Positions 9,707-18,014 of a DNA stretch of 64,000 nt are shown piece after piece (the first letter of the stretch is position 1; every line of letters starts with the position of its first letter). The notes under the pieces were generated by a model. It was not told the origin of the DNA. It did no database searches and worked only from the letters and a program-made list of their open reading frames with translations. The stretch comes from JAEXNA01 sp041676625. Its GTDB lineage: Bacteria > Vulcanimicrobiota > Xenobia > Xenobiales > JADMJV01. The stretch is taken from NCBI GenBank assembly GCA_041676625.1, contig JBAYRN010000013.1, positions 1 through 64,000 on the forward strand. The letters are read 5' to 3'. A program made the position numbers and the translations under genes.

Positions 9707-9802
9707 GCCTCCGAAAATTTCGCTTCGGCCCCTGTTTTCTTCTCATCTCTCCCAGGGCCTTCCCCGTTGACGAGTTCCCGGCTGCGGTGGTAGATTCGCT
9801 GA

Positions 9803-11413
9803 ATGAGTGAAACCAAAGCAGCGGCCCGAACCCTGGCCGAAGAGGTGCAGCGCCGGCGCACCTTTGCCATCATATCCCACCCCGACGCGGGTAAGACCAC
9901 ACTCACGGAAAAGTTATTGCTTTACGGAGGAGCCGTGCAGATGGCCGGCGCCGTGAAAGCTCGTCGAAAGCAAACCCACGTTGTGTCCGACTGGATGGAG
10001 ATGGAAAAGGAGCGGGGCATCTCCATTACTTCCACCGTCCTCTCTTTCGACTATCAGAACTATCGGATCAACCTCCTGGACACTCCCGGTCACCAGGATT
10101 TCAGTGAAGATACCTACCGCACGCTGTTGGCCGCCGATGCCGCCGTGATGGTCCTGGATGCAGCACGGGGTATTCAAGAGCAAACCGTGAAGCTGTTTGA
10201 AGTCTGCAAGCGACGCCAGATCCCGATCCTGACCTTCATAAACAAGATGGACCGGCCTTCGTTAGACCCGTTCGAACTGCTGGAAGACATCGAAAAGACA
10301 CTGGGCCTGGAAACCTTCGCCGCCAACTGGCCTCTGGGCAACGGTGATCGGTTCAGGGGGGTCTACGATCGGGAGTCCGGTCAACTGCATCTGTTCGAGC
10401 GCCAGGCCCACGGTGGAAAGAAGGCCACCGCCGAGGTGGTGGACCCCAAGGATGCAGCGGTGGCCGCCCTCACCGACCGGCAGACCCACCAGGAGTTTAT
10501 CGACGGGTTGGAATTGCTCGAAGCAGGGGCCGCCCTGACCAGAGAACAGTTCGACCGGGGTCTCGTGACCCCCGTCTTTTTCGGCAGCGCCCTCTCCAAC
10601 TTCGGCGTCCAACTCTTCCTCGAGCGGTTCCTAGAGTTGGCTCCACCTCCCGGTGCGCGCCTGACCGAGGAAGCTGGTACGGTCTCCCCTACCGATGACA
10701 AGTTCCGGGGTTTTATCTTCAAGATCCAAGCCGACATGAACCCCCGCCACCGAGACCGGGTGGCCTTTCTGCGGATCTGTTCGGGGCGCTTCGAGCGGGG
10801 TATGAAAGCCCGCTGCACCCGAACCGGCCAGGAGATCAAGCTGAATTATGCCCAGCAGTTGTTTGCCCAGGAGCGCGTGATCGTCGAGGAAGCTTATGCC
10901 GGAGACGTGGTTGGCATGACCAACAGCTCCAACCTGATCCTGGGAGACACCTTGTGCGAAGGGGAGCCGGTGAAGTTCGAACCCATGCCGCTCTTCAGCC
11001 CGGAACACTTCGCGCGGATCAACATCAAGGACCCCTCTCGTCGCAAACACTTTCTCAAAGCCATGGATCAGCTCTGTCTGGAGGGGGCGATTCAAGTCTT
11101 CTTCCCCAAGGACAGCTACACCCGGGATCCCATCATCGGAGCGGTTGGGGTGTTGCAGTTCGAGGTCGTTCAAGACCGCCTGAAAAACGATTACCGGGTG
11201 GAGATCGACTACGAACGGCTACCCTACACCCATTGCCGCTGGTTGGAGGGCAGTGAAGACGACGTGGAAGCATTTTCCGGCTCTCGTCAGACTCTGGTTT
11301 GTACCGATCTTTGGGAGAAATCGGTTTGCCTCTTTCCAGGGAATTGGGATCTGGATTACGCCAAGGACAAGAATCCTAACCTCGTCTTTCGCTCCATCTC
11401 TCAGGTGAATTGA
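9803..11413 (+). CDS. prfC: Peptide chain release factor 3
   Basis: GTPase that recycles RF1/RF2 from the ribosome after termination. 536 aa, normal for RF3. G1 is SHPDAGKTT (near residue 30), G3 is DTPGHQDFSEDT, and G4 is FINKMDRPS. The C-terminal half keeps the RF3 signature (about 440-480), for example VGVLQFEVVQDRLKNDY. The ATG at 9803 directly precedes the conserved N-terminal sequence. The next gene starts with a TTG overlapping this stop (TTGA), implying coupling. Confidence 0.96.
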   Translation: MSETKAAARTLAEEVQRRRTFAIISHPDAGKTTLTEKLLLYGGAVQMAGAVKARRKQTHVVSDWMEMEKERGISITSTVLSFDYQNYRINLLDTPGHQDFSEDTYRTLLAADAAVMVLDAARGIQEQTVKLFEVCKRRQIPILTFINKMDRPSLDPFELLEDIEKTLGLETFAANWPLGNGDRFRGVYDRESGQLHLFERQAHGGKKATAEVVDPKDAAVAALTDRQTHQEFIDGLELLEAGAALTREQFDRGLVTPVFFGSALSNFGVQLFLERFLELAPPPGARLTEEAGTVSPTDDKFRGFIFKIQADMNPRHRDRVAFLRICSGRFERGMKARCTRTGQEIKLNYAQQLFAQERVIVEEAYAGDVVGMTNSSNLILGDTLCEGEPVKFEPMPLFSPEHFARINIKDPSRRKHFLKAMDQLCLEGAIQVFFPKDSYTRDPIIGAVGVLQFEVVQDRLKNDYRVEIDYERLPYTHCRWLEGSEDDVEAFSGSRQTLVCTDLWEKSVCLFPGNWDLDYAKDKNPNLVFRSISQVN

Positions 11414-12597
11414 CCCCGGCACAGGCCAAGTTTCTGGTCCGCAACGCCGACACCCAGCCTCTGTCGGAGGCCTTTGTCATGCTCTCGGAAGGTTCGTCCG
11501 TGCTGGAGGTTCGGCGATTTCTTGAGAGGCTTTTTTCGTCTGAAGAGTGTCTTGCCATCCTAGATTGTCTGTCCACCCGCCTGCGCTTTGCCCACAAATT
11601 TTGGCGGTCCAAAGAGTGGCTCTTTTCCCGGGAACCAGCCGAGCAGGCCTCCGACTCTCGCATCGCCCGCTGGCGGGCCGAACACCTACGGGGTGGCAGC
11701 CGAGAACTCACGGAACTCGGCTGTGGGTTGGGTGGGGACACCGTTTTTCTTTCCCAACACTTCCAGGTATCGGCCTGGGAACGGTGCCCGGCGCGCGCCG
11801 AACTCTGCCGCTTCAACCTCTCCCGGCTCGGCTTTCCGGGAAGTCTGGTAGAGAATCGAGAAGTGAAATGTGAAGACCTGGAGGGGGACACCCTCTACGT
11901 AGACCCGGCGCGCCGAGACGGGGTACGACTCAACCGACCTGAAGAATGGCTGCCTCCCCTCAGCCAGGTCGATCGCTGCTTCCGGGAAGGGCGCTTTCAG
12001 AGGGTGGGAATCAAGTGCGCTCCCGGACTCACGGAGCTACCCGAGGGCCCATGGGAGTTGACCTTCCTGTCCATAGAAGGCCATCTCAAAGAAGCGTTTT
12101 TACTGCTCGGCCACCAGCACGCACAGAAGAAGCGGGCTGTTTTGTTCGGCAAAGAGAACGAGCAGCCCCTGGTCTATGAGCCCCTCGGGCGGGCTATACC
12201 CTCTTGCCAGCCATCCCCGGGGCTGTATCTCCATAACCCCGATCCCGCCATCCTCCGGGCCGATGCTTTAGACAGCCTGGCCCATCTCACCCACTCCGGG
12301 GTGGTGCACCCGAAGATCGGTTACCTGGTCGGTCCCGACCCCATCAGAGACGGCTCGGCGGATAGTTTTCAGATCCTGGACACCTTCCCCCTGAACTGGA
12401 AGATCTTGAAAAAGAAGATCGCCTCCAGCGGTTGGAGCGAATATGAATACCTGGCTCGAGGAGTTCCGTTTTCGCAACCGGAGGTCCGTGCCAAACTGGC
12501 CTTCAAACGACCGAAAAATAGCACGGCGCTCCGCGGCTCGGTGATTCTCTTCCGCGAAGACCAGGGGTATCGGGTCGTCCTGGCTCAAAGGTTGTAG
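11410..12597 (+). CDS. Class I SAM-dependent methyltransferase, THUMP-like C-terminus
   Basis: 395 aa. Motif I is LTELGCGLGGDTVFLSQ near residue 100 and a motif IV-like LYVDPARR lies near 160, typical of class I methyltransferases. The C-terminal 90 residues resemble the THUMP-like domain found in a family of bacterial methyltransferases of unknown substrate (probably RNA). The start is a TTG (11410-11412) overlapping the prfC stop by 2 bp; no internal ATG fits better. A role in rRNA or tRNA modification is inferred from family and from coupling to prfC. Confidence 0.7.
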   Translation: MTPAQAKFLVRNADTQPLSEAFVMLSEGSSVLEVRRFLERLFSSEECLAILDCLSTRLRFAHKFWRSKEWLFSREPAEQASDSRIARWRAEHLRGGSRELTELGCGLGGDTVFLSQHFQVSAWERCPARAELCRFNLSRLGFPGSLVENREVKCEDLEGDTLYVDPARRDGVRLNRPEEWLPPLSQVDRCFREGRFQRVGIKCAPGLTELPEGPWELTFLSIEGHLKEAFLLLGHQHAQKKRAVLFGKENEQPLVYEPLGRAIPSCQPSPGLYLHNPDPAILRADALDSLAHLTHSGVVHPKIGYLVGPDPIRDGSADSFQILDTFPLNWKILKKKIASSGWSEYEYLARGVPFSQPEVRAKLAFKRPKNSTALRGSVILFREDQGYRVVLAQRL

Positions 12598-12606
12598 TAT
12601 TATAAC

Positions 12607-13185
12607 GTGGTGTCAATCGAGGAAGCTCTACCCATTATCTTGAGGCGCGCCAACCACCCGTTATGGGCCCCGGTCGACCCGGAGGGGCGGATAGGATTGT
12701 GGGACAGTACCCGCTGGCTGGATATATTCGAGTGCATGCTGAGGATCGACGATGCCGCCCAGGCTGAATCACTCTCGGCCACCAGCGCCTATTTCGACGA
12801 GTGGGCAAAGAACGATCCGCGCGCTTTGGTGGAGGCGCTGCGCCGGGAAAACAAACGGATGATCCTGGCGGTACTCCTGGTGGTCTCTCCCCGGGCGCTG
12901 GGCTCGCTCTCCTCCCACCTCTCTCTCACCTACTGGATGGAGGTAGCCAGGGCCGTCAACCGGGTCTCTCGGGAGCAGTTCCAAAGCCTGCGCGACACCT
13001 CAGAGTTGGAGGCTTACCTGGCCGGTCGCTCCAGCCGTCAACCGCGTCTGAATCTACCCTCGGTCTTCCCCTTACCCGCTCCCTCCATGCTCCGGGTGGT
13101 GCAGAGTATGAAGTTTCGCTTCGGTCTGGTGGCAGACGACGGCTACCGCAAGGCGATGCGACGGTATATCCGCTTTTACTGTTAG
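12607..13185 (+). CDS. Hypothetical protein
   Basis: 192-aa soluble protein, not recognised. It starts at GTG 12607 (a second GTG is at 12610), 9 bp after the methyltransferase stop, so it is probably co-transcribed with prfC. Helical throughout, with Trp- and Arg-rich segments and a cluster of basic residues at the C-terminus (YRKAMRRYIRFYC). No enzyme motif seen. Confidence 0.55.
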   Translation: MVSIEEALPIILRRANHPLWAPVDPEGRIGLWDSTRWLDIFECMLRIDDAAQAESLSATSAYFDEWAKNDPRALVEALRRENKRMILAVLLVVSPRALGSLSSHLSLTYWMEVARAVNRVSREQFQSLRDTSELEAYLAGRSSRQPRLNLPSVFPLPAPSMLRVVQSMKFRFGLVADDGYRKAMRRYIRFYC

Positions 13186-13220
13186 AGGTGAAAGCCGGGC
13201 CGGTGAAAAAAACCCGTGCC

Positions 13221-13667
13221 ATGAGCCTGAATGAACGACTAAATAACGACTTGAAATCCGCAATGAAAGCCAAGGAAAAGGAGAAGCTAACCCTGATCCG
13301 TTCGGTCAAGGCGGAGTTCAAGAAAAAAGAGATCGATGAAGGCCCTCTGAGCGGCGAAGTCGAGGTACAAATTCTCCTCAAAATGATCAAGCAACGCCGT
13401 GAAGCTGCCGCCGGATTTCGCCAAGGCGGGGCCGAGGATCGCGCCCTGAATGAAGATTGGGAAGCCGAACAGTTGGAGGGCTACCTGCCTCCTCCCCCAT
13501 CGGAAGAAGAGATCGATTCTGCCATCACCGAAGAAGTGGCCAAAATCCCGCAAGCCGAGCGCTCTCCCAGGTCTATGGGCGTAGTCATGAAAGCTTTGCA
13601 GGCAAGATTTGCCGGGCGCCCGGTCGACGGAAAGGCCCTGGCCGCCAAGATCAAGGCGAAGCTTTAA
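13221..13667 (+). CDS. GatB/YqeY domain protein
   Basis: 148-aa YqeY-family protein, related to the tail domain of the GatB amidotransferase subunit; the free-standing form is thought to bind tRNA or assist aminoacyl-tRNA processing. I chose the ATG at 13221, which gives the typical N-terminus MSLNERLNNDLKSAMKAK; the same frame is open much further upstream, but that sequence overlaps the previous gene and is not family-like. The LEGYLPPPPSEEEI segment and the C-terminal FAGRPVDGKALAAKIKA are characteristic. Convergent, with a 17-bp overlap, with the next gene. Confidence 0.9.
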   Translation: MSLNERLNNDLKSAMKAKEKEKLTLIRSVKAEFKKKEIDEGPLSGEVEVQILLKMIKQRREAAAGFRQGGAEDRALNEDWEAEQLEGYLPPPPSEEEIDSAITEEVAKIPQAERSPRSMGVVMKALQARFAGRPVDGKALAAKIKAKL

Positions 13668-15219
13668 CCGCTTCTCCCGCTGCTGCCAGAAGCCTGGAGC
13701 CTTCATCCACCTTACGCACGGCTTCTGCCAGGACTTCCTCGTCTCCGCTGGTGGGGAAGGTCTTCATGAGCTCCAGAGCGTTTCGCAATTTCTCGATAGC
13801 CTCTTCGAAGCCATCATAGAGTTTGCTGATCGCGGCTTGCTCCTGCTCGGAGGCCACTTCCGGTTCTGCCGGAAGTTGCCCGACGTTGGCTTCTAGCACC
13901 GACTCGAACCTGGCCACCTCATCCAAGAACCCCTGGTGATCGATAGTGCCGTCGGCCACCCCGTTGACGGCGGTATAAAGCTTGGCCAGGTTCGCGGTGA
14001 TGAAAACCCCTGAATCTCCGGGGCTTTCGAGTCCACTTTTTTCCTGGGTCTCAAAGGTGCTGGTGGTGGCCGCAGCCACGTTCTGCGGTAAGGGTCCACC
14101 ACAGTTAGAGCAACGCGTCCGGGAGACTTCGTTGGGGGTGGAACACATGGGGCACAAAACCTGCCCCTGCTGCTCCTCGATCTCCTTGAGACGCTTCTGG
14201 TGGCCGGAGAAGCGCTTGGCAAAGTCCAGCAGGCATCCACGCCCCTCGGTCAGCCAGTCCTGGTCGCGCTGCTCGAAGAAATTGTAGATGGCCTCCATGC
14301 CTTCTTCAAACTCTTCAAAGCTCTCCAAGATCGCATTGACCTCATCATTGGCCAGGGTCGACTCCAAACTGCCGGCGGCCTGGGCCATCAACTCCTTGCT
14401 CTTGGTAAAAGACTCATCCACCGCCTCCAGTGCTTCGATCACCGGAGAATCACCGATGTTGCCTTCGGCCAGATCGTCGATCAGGGTCAGCAGATAGTTC
14501 AGATCCGGGAAATCTGTCTTGCCGGTGGTGCGGAGCTTCATCTGCACCACCGGTACCAACTCTCGAAGCTCTGAGAAGCTCTTTTCAAGGGGCTCGAAAA
14601 GTTCTTCATAATCGGCGTCGTCCCCATCGGCTTCCAGGGCTTCGGCCAGCTTATTGAGCGAGGCCATGTGGGCTTTGAAGGAGTTGATCAAAGCTGACAC
14701 CTCGGGGAGTTTTGGCTCCTTACCCAGATCGGACAGGGTGTGGTAGGTGAGGATCCGCTCGGCATCGATCGCTTCCTGAAAGAGAGCCACCGTCTGATCG
14801 CTGGGCTCTTCCATGAATTCATCCCGCCGTTGCAGAAGTAGATTCAAATTCGGAATATCGGAAGGGCCCAGGGCAAGCAATGCGTGGTTGCGGAATTGGA
14901 CCAGGGCCTGGTTCAGTTGAAAACTATTTCTGGCCACCGCGTCTCCGGCCACGAACACGGTATTACGATCGTCGGCCTTCACGGCGTCCACGATGCGGTC
15001 CAGGGCTGCCGTCATATCGTCCAACAGGAACATGACAAAGGAGATCAACTCCTGACATGCCTCCCCCTGCTGGGGATTCAACTCTCCAACGACTCTCGAA
15101 AACTCATTGCGATGCATTTCAAGCGCCGGTCGTGACCCCTCGACGGCGATGAGAAACTGCTCATCATCGAGTTTTCCGTTAGACCATTCAGCGATTTTAT
15201 TAACCAAGCCCTCATCCAT
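13651..15219 (-). CDS. Zinc-ribbon protein with repeated helical domains
   Basis: 522 aa from the ATG at 15219, which has an AAGGGA ribosome-binding site; an upstream ATG at 15249 has none. The protein is very acidic and helical, with a four-cysteine zinc ribbon (CPMC ... CSNCGG) at about residues 356-374. A motif of the form NGxxDxxxFL occurs near both the N-terminus (NGKLDDEQFL) and after the ribbon (ADGTIDHQGFL), suggesting an internally duplicated domain. No function is recognised; the shape suggests a scaffold or secretion/assembly accessory. A terminator at 15275-15302 separates it from the upstream gene. Confidence 0.6.
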   Translation of the reverse strand: MDEGLVNKIAEWSNGKLDDEQFLIAVEGSRPALEMHRNEFSRVVGELNPQQGEACQELISFVMFLLDDMTAALDRIVDAVKADDRNTVFVAGDAVARNSFQLNQALVQFRNHALLALGPSDIPNLNLLLQRRDEFMEEPSDQTVALFQEAIDAERILTYHTLSDLGKEPKLPEVSALINSFKAHMASLNKLAEALEADGDDADYEELFEPLEKSFSELRELVPVVQMKLRTTGKTDFPDLNYLLTLIDDLAEGNIGDSPVIEALEAVDESFTKSKELMAQAAGSLESTLANDEVNAILESFEEFEEGMEAIYNFFEQRDQDWLTEGRGCLLDFAKRFSGHQKRLKEIEEQQGQVLCPMCSTPNEVSRTRCSNCGGPLPQNVAAATTSTFETQEKSGLESPGDSGVFITANLAKLYTAVNGVADGTIDHQGFLDEVARFESVLEANVGQLPAEPEVASEQEQAAISKLYDGFEEAIEKLRNALELMKTFPTSGDEEVLAEAVRKVDEGSRLLAAAGEAVKASP

Positions 15220-15274
15220 GAAAATCCCTTTCGAATGCCGCCGTAGCAAACCCTACACATTTGCCCCAATCATG

Positions 15275-15302
15275 AAAAGAAGCCGTGGTTGCCCACGGCT
15301 TC
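15275..15302 (-). terminator. Rho-independent terminator after the DUF1521-like gene
   Basis: A perfect 10-bp stem (GAAGCCGTGG / CCACGGCTTC, 15279-15288 and 15293-15302) with a 4-nt loop is followed, on the minus strand, by TTTT (15275-15278). It lies 29 bp past the 15331 stop and 56 bp before the next start. Confidence 0.8.
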
Positions 15303-15330
15303 ACCCTTACCTGCTCAGGTCTCTGGGTCC

Positions 15331-16365
15331 TCAGGTGTTGGCGTGAGTGGGATCTTCGTAGAAGTCATGCACCTTGCCAGGATTGAGGTACCCACCGGTT
15401 CGTCCGATCTGTTGATACAGACGAGAAATCCCGAAATTCTGGTCTTCCATGTAGATGTTGTTGTAGACGCCCTGACCGCGATGGTTGGTGTAAAACAAAG
15501 CCGTTTCACCGTCGTGCTGGTTTCTCTCGCGGATCATGGTGTCGTAGGGGTTGAAGCTGTGGTTCCAGACTTTGTTTTCAGCGTTCTTGATCTGGACGTT
15601 CTGGTTGCCGTCGTAGATCGAAGTGTTGAGAGTGACACCCTTCGGGCCGTCGGCGCTCATGGTGATCTTGGTGCCGTCACCCAGAACCACGGTCCGCTGT
15701 TTGCCTTGCCAGTCTTTCAGGTGCTTGCCGTTGAGGTTTTCGTGGGGGTCGCCCCAGTGCTTCAGGACGTTCTTGCCGGAAGGGTCCTTGACACTGATGG
15801 TGTGTTTATCCACGGTCACCTGGTAACCACCGCTGGTGGTGTAGCTGATCGGCTTACCATCTTTCTCCTGGCAGAGTTGTCCCTGTCCACGGCCGTGGCA
15901 GTGCTGTTGTTGCGGATGGCAGCAGCGGCTGGGCGGGCAGTGATGTCCGAAGTTGAAATTGTGGTTGTGGTTGTGATGACCCGGTGGGCACCAGTGGGGT
16001 TGGCCGTGGTGGCAGCCGGGTTGAGGAGGGCAGTGATAGCCTCCCAGGTGAGGTCCGCCGAAGTGGTGTCCGTGAGCCGGAGGGTAGCACGGCGCGTGAC
16101 CGTGATGGGGATGGTGGTGGTGTCCGTAATGGCCCTGGTTGTGACCCAGCAGGTTACCGAGTAGACCGCCGATACCGGCTCCGACCAGACCCATAAACGG
16201 ATTGCCGCCACCCAAAATGGTTCCGATCAAGCCGCCGGCTAAGCCGCCGATCAGCCCCCTGTTACGCGGCCCGAGGATTCGGTTGCAGCAGCCGCCGAAG
16301 CCGTTACCCCAACCACCCTGGGACACATGCCCTTGGAAAAATGCGTTGCCGTGAATGATCGCCAT
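15331..16365 (-). CDS. His/Gly-rich protein with DUF1521-like C-terminal domain
   Basis: 344 aa. Residues 35-75 are a Gly-rich hydrophobic stretch of glycine-zipper type (GGLAGGLIGTILGGG, GAGIGGLLGNLLG). Residues 78-165 are low-complexity, rich in His, Pro, Gly and Cys, and look able to bind metal. Residues 170-344 match what I know of DUF1521 (for example LKHWGDPHENLNGKHLKDW), a domain reported in type III secretion effectors and other exported proteins. No Sec signal peptide is present. The start has GAGGAG 10-11 nt upstream. A stand-alone gene ending in a strong terminator; export or surface display is inferred, not shown. Confidence 0.65.
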   Translation of the reverse strand: MAIIHGNAFFQGHVSQGGWGNGFGGCCNRILGPRNRGLIGGLAGGLIGTILGGGNPFMGLVGAGIGGLLGNLLGHNQGHYGHHHHPHHGHAPCYPPAHGHHFGGPHLGGYHCPPQPGCHHGQPHWCPPGHHNHNHNFNFGHHCPPSRCCHPQQQHCHGRGQGQLCQEKDGKPISYTTSGGYQVTVDKHTISVKDPSGKNVLKHWGDPHENLNGKHLKDWQGKQRTVVLGDGTKITMSADGPKGVTLNTSIYDGNQNVQIKNAENKVWNHSFNPYDTMIRERNQHDGETALFYTNHRGQGVYNNIYMEDQNFGISRLYQQIGRTGGYLNPGKVHDFYEDPTHANT

Positions 16366-16510
16366 GCTCTATTCGTCTCCTCAAATCAAGTTCTCAATAC
16401 GTATTTCACGCGAGATTTGCTCTGGTAAAGTCCCTTCTAGGAAGTTTACATTCTGTTAACAATTTTCCTTCGAAAAATCACCTTCTCCAGGCCGGTGGAA
16501 GATTTTTTGC
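16366..16510 (-). promoter_or_regulatory. Leader/promoter region of the DUF1521-like gene
   Basis: AT-rich 145-bp region between the gene start and the MITE-like element. It contains the GAGGAG ribosome-binding site and A/T-rich blocks that could hold a promoter, but no clear -35/-10 pair or operator stands out. Confidence 0.3.
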
Positions 16511-16677
16511 ACTAGTGCATCGTCAACCTTAAAAACTCGGTCGAGAGCGACCAGCCATCGATTCTATCGTCATCGATTTTCGCTTACGTATTCCCGATAC
16601 GCGCGCTCAAATCGATTTAGATAGAAATCGCGTCTGGCCACTCTCAACCGAACTCCAAAGGTTGACGATGCACTAGT
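16511..16677. mobile_element. 167-bp palindromic MITE-like element
   Basis: The ends are perfect 20-bp inverted repeats: ACTAGTGCATCGTCAACCTT at 16511-16530 and its exact reverse complement at 16658-16677. Inside, the arms stay similar for about 45 more bases with scattered mismatches, so almost the whole element can fold back. No ORF fits. The outermost CTAG is self-complementary, so it may be a 4-bp target duplication (YTAR type, as in IS5-like elements) rather than part of the repeat. It ends 16 bp before the esterase start and so supplies that gene's immediate upstream sequence. No parental transposase or second copy lies in the window. Confidence 0.75.
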
Positions 16678-16693
16678 TTCGAAAGGGCTGGTT

Positions 16694-17389
16694 ATGAAAG
16701 CACTGGTCCTACACGGCTTCACCGGTTCTCTGGAAACCGTGAACCCTCTTAAAACCGCCCTGGAAGCCCAGGGTCTCAAGGTGTCCATGCCGGTATTACG
16801 AGGGCACGGGTCGGTACCTGAGAATCTATTCCGGGTCCATTGGCGCGACTGGGTGGCCGACGCCCGGGCCGCTTTCTTGGAGCTTGCCCCTAAAGATGAT
16901 GACCCGGTCGTGATAGCGGGACTCTCTATGGGGGCCCTGGTGGGGTGTATCCTGGCTGCGGAGTTTCCTCAGAAGGTGCATCGGCTCGCTCTGCTAGCAC
17001 CGGCCTTTCGATTCCGCTCTAAATTGGTTCACGCCATCCCACTGCTTAAGAAGGTTTATGTAAGTTGGAGTGGTAAGCCAGAGTTCGCCGATCCTGAACT
17101 GCTGGGCAGCATCAACAACTACCCCCACTTCCCCATCGAAGCGTTTGAGCAGACTCTTGCCCTGACCCGGGTGGCCGAAGACATCCTGGCTCTCATCAAC
17201 TGCCCCGTGGCCGTCTACTACTCGAAAAAAGATCCCATCATCCCCCCGGTGGTTCTGCGAATTCTAGAGCGAAAGTTGGCGGCGGGAATCAGCCGCAAGT
17301 ATCTTTACAAGAAGTCGTTTCACGAGTTGCTATGCGATGTGGAGGGGGAAGCCGTCTGTCAGGACGTCGCCGAATTCTTGCAACCCTAA
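16694..17389 (+). CDS. Alpha/beta-hydrolase, carboxylesterase/monoacylglycerol lipase type
   Basis: 231-aa cytosolic serine hydrolase similar in size and layout to Est30-type carboxylesterases. It has LHGFTGS near the N-terminus (oxyanion loop), the nucleophile elbow GLSMGA near residue 78, the acid in YSKKDPIIP near 178, and the catalytic His in KSFHELLCD near 205. It probably hydrolyses short acyl esters or monoacylglycerols. The MITE-like element abuts its start and is likely to affect expression. Convergent with comF, 4-bp overlap. Confidence 0.85.
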   Translation: MKALVLHGFTGSLETVNPLKTALEAQGLKVSMPVLRGHGSVPENLFRVHWRDWVADARAAFLELAPKDDDPVVIAGLSMGALVGCILAAEFPQKVHRLALLAPAFRFRSKLVHAIPLLKKVYVSWSGKPEFADPELLGSINNYPHFPIEAFEQTLALTRVAEDILALINCPVAVYYSKKDPIIPPVVLRILERKLAAGISRKYLYKKSFHELLCDVEGEAVCQDVAEFLQP

Positions 17390-17997
17390 GGCCTGTGTTC
17401 GGCCAGGGCGAAGCAAAAGATCGGCTCGAAGCCGTGTTGCTCGGCCTGGGTCAGGCAGCGAAACAGAGTTGCCCCGGTGGTCACCACGTCGTCCACCAGT
17501 AAAAGACCTTTGCCTTGGGCGGCCGGATGGGCCTCGAGTTTGTCTCCGTGCATCCTGGCCATCCGGGCCGAAGGACCCATCCCCTGGCTGCTCTTGGACA
17601 TGGCTCGGTAGCAGCGCCGCAGGTCCGCTGGAAGCGGCTCCCATCCGCCCCGCGCGAACAACGCCTCTTCGACCATCTGGGAGAGGGAGAATCCTCGGAA
17701 CTTCTGGCCTTGCTCGGAAGAGGGAACGGCCATCACCGCCTGGATCGCCCCAAGGTGCGGAAATTTCTCCAGAAACGCTTCGGCGGCCAGTCGAGCGAGC
17801 TCTCTGGCCAGGGCCTTGTGTCCTCGCTTTTTCACACTCACGATGCAGGTCTTGAGGAGTCCGTCGTAGGGCCCAACCGACCAGAGAGTGTGGCCGTTGA
17901 CACTGGAGTGACGAACATCAAAGGCATCTTTTTGGCAAGAATCACAAAGATAGCCCCCTTCGGCTTGACAGCCAAGGCAAGCGGCCGGAAAAAGCAC
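17386..17997 (-). CDS. comF: ComF-family phosphoribosyltransferase-like protein
   Basis: 203 aa. N-terminal zinc cysteines (CLGCQAEGGYLCDSC) and a C-terminal type I PRTase fold with the PRPP loop LLLVDDVVTTGATL near residue 165 are the ComF signature. In competent bacteria ComF helps pull in single-stranded DNA; elsewhere its role is unclear. No other competence genes are nearby. The next gene (18015) starts a separate minus-strand block. Confidence 0.88.
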   Translation of the reverse strand: MLFPAACLGCQAEGGYLCDSCQKDAFDVRHSSVNGHTLWSVGPYDGLLKTCIVSVKKRGHKALARELARLAAEAFLEKFPHLGAIQAVMAVPSSEQGQKFRGFSLSQMVEEALFARGGWEPLPADLRRCYRAMSKSSQGMGPSARMARMHGDKLEAHPAAQGKGLLLVDDVVTTGATLFRCLTQAEQHGFEPIFCFALAEHRP

Positions 17998-18014
17998 CGA
18001 GCCAAATAATCCGC

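Noticed and set aside
12801..13220. Long N-terminal extension of the YqeY-like frame
   Set aside because: Overlaps the 192-aa gene in another frame and is unlike the family; the ATG at 13221 gives the normal length.
15900..16140. Possible tandem repeat or CRISPR-like array in the His-rich segment
   Set aside because: Repetition is of His/Gly/Pro codons without constant-length repeats and spacers.
15289..16164. 291-aa plus-strand Val-rich open frame
   Set aside because: Antisense of the His-rich DUF1521-like gene; His codons read as Val/Met on the other strand.
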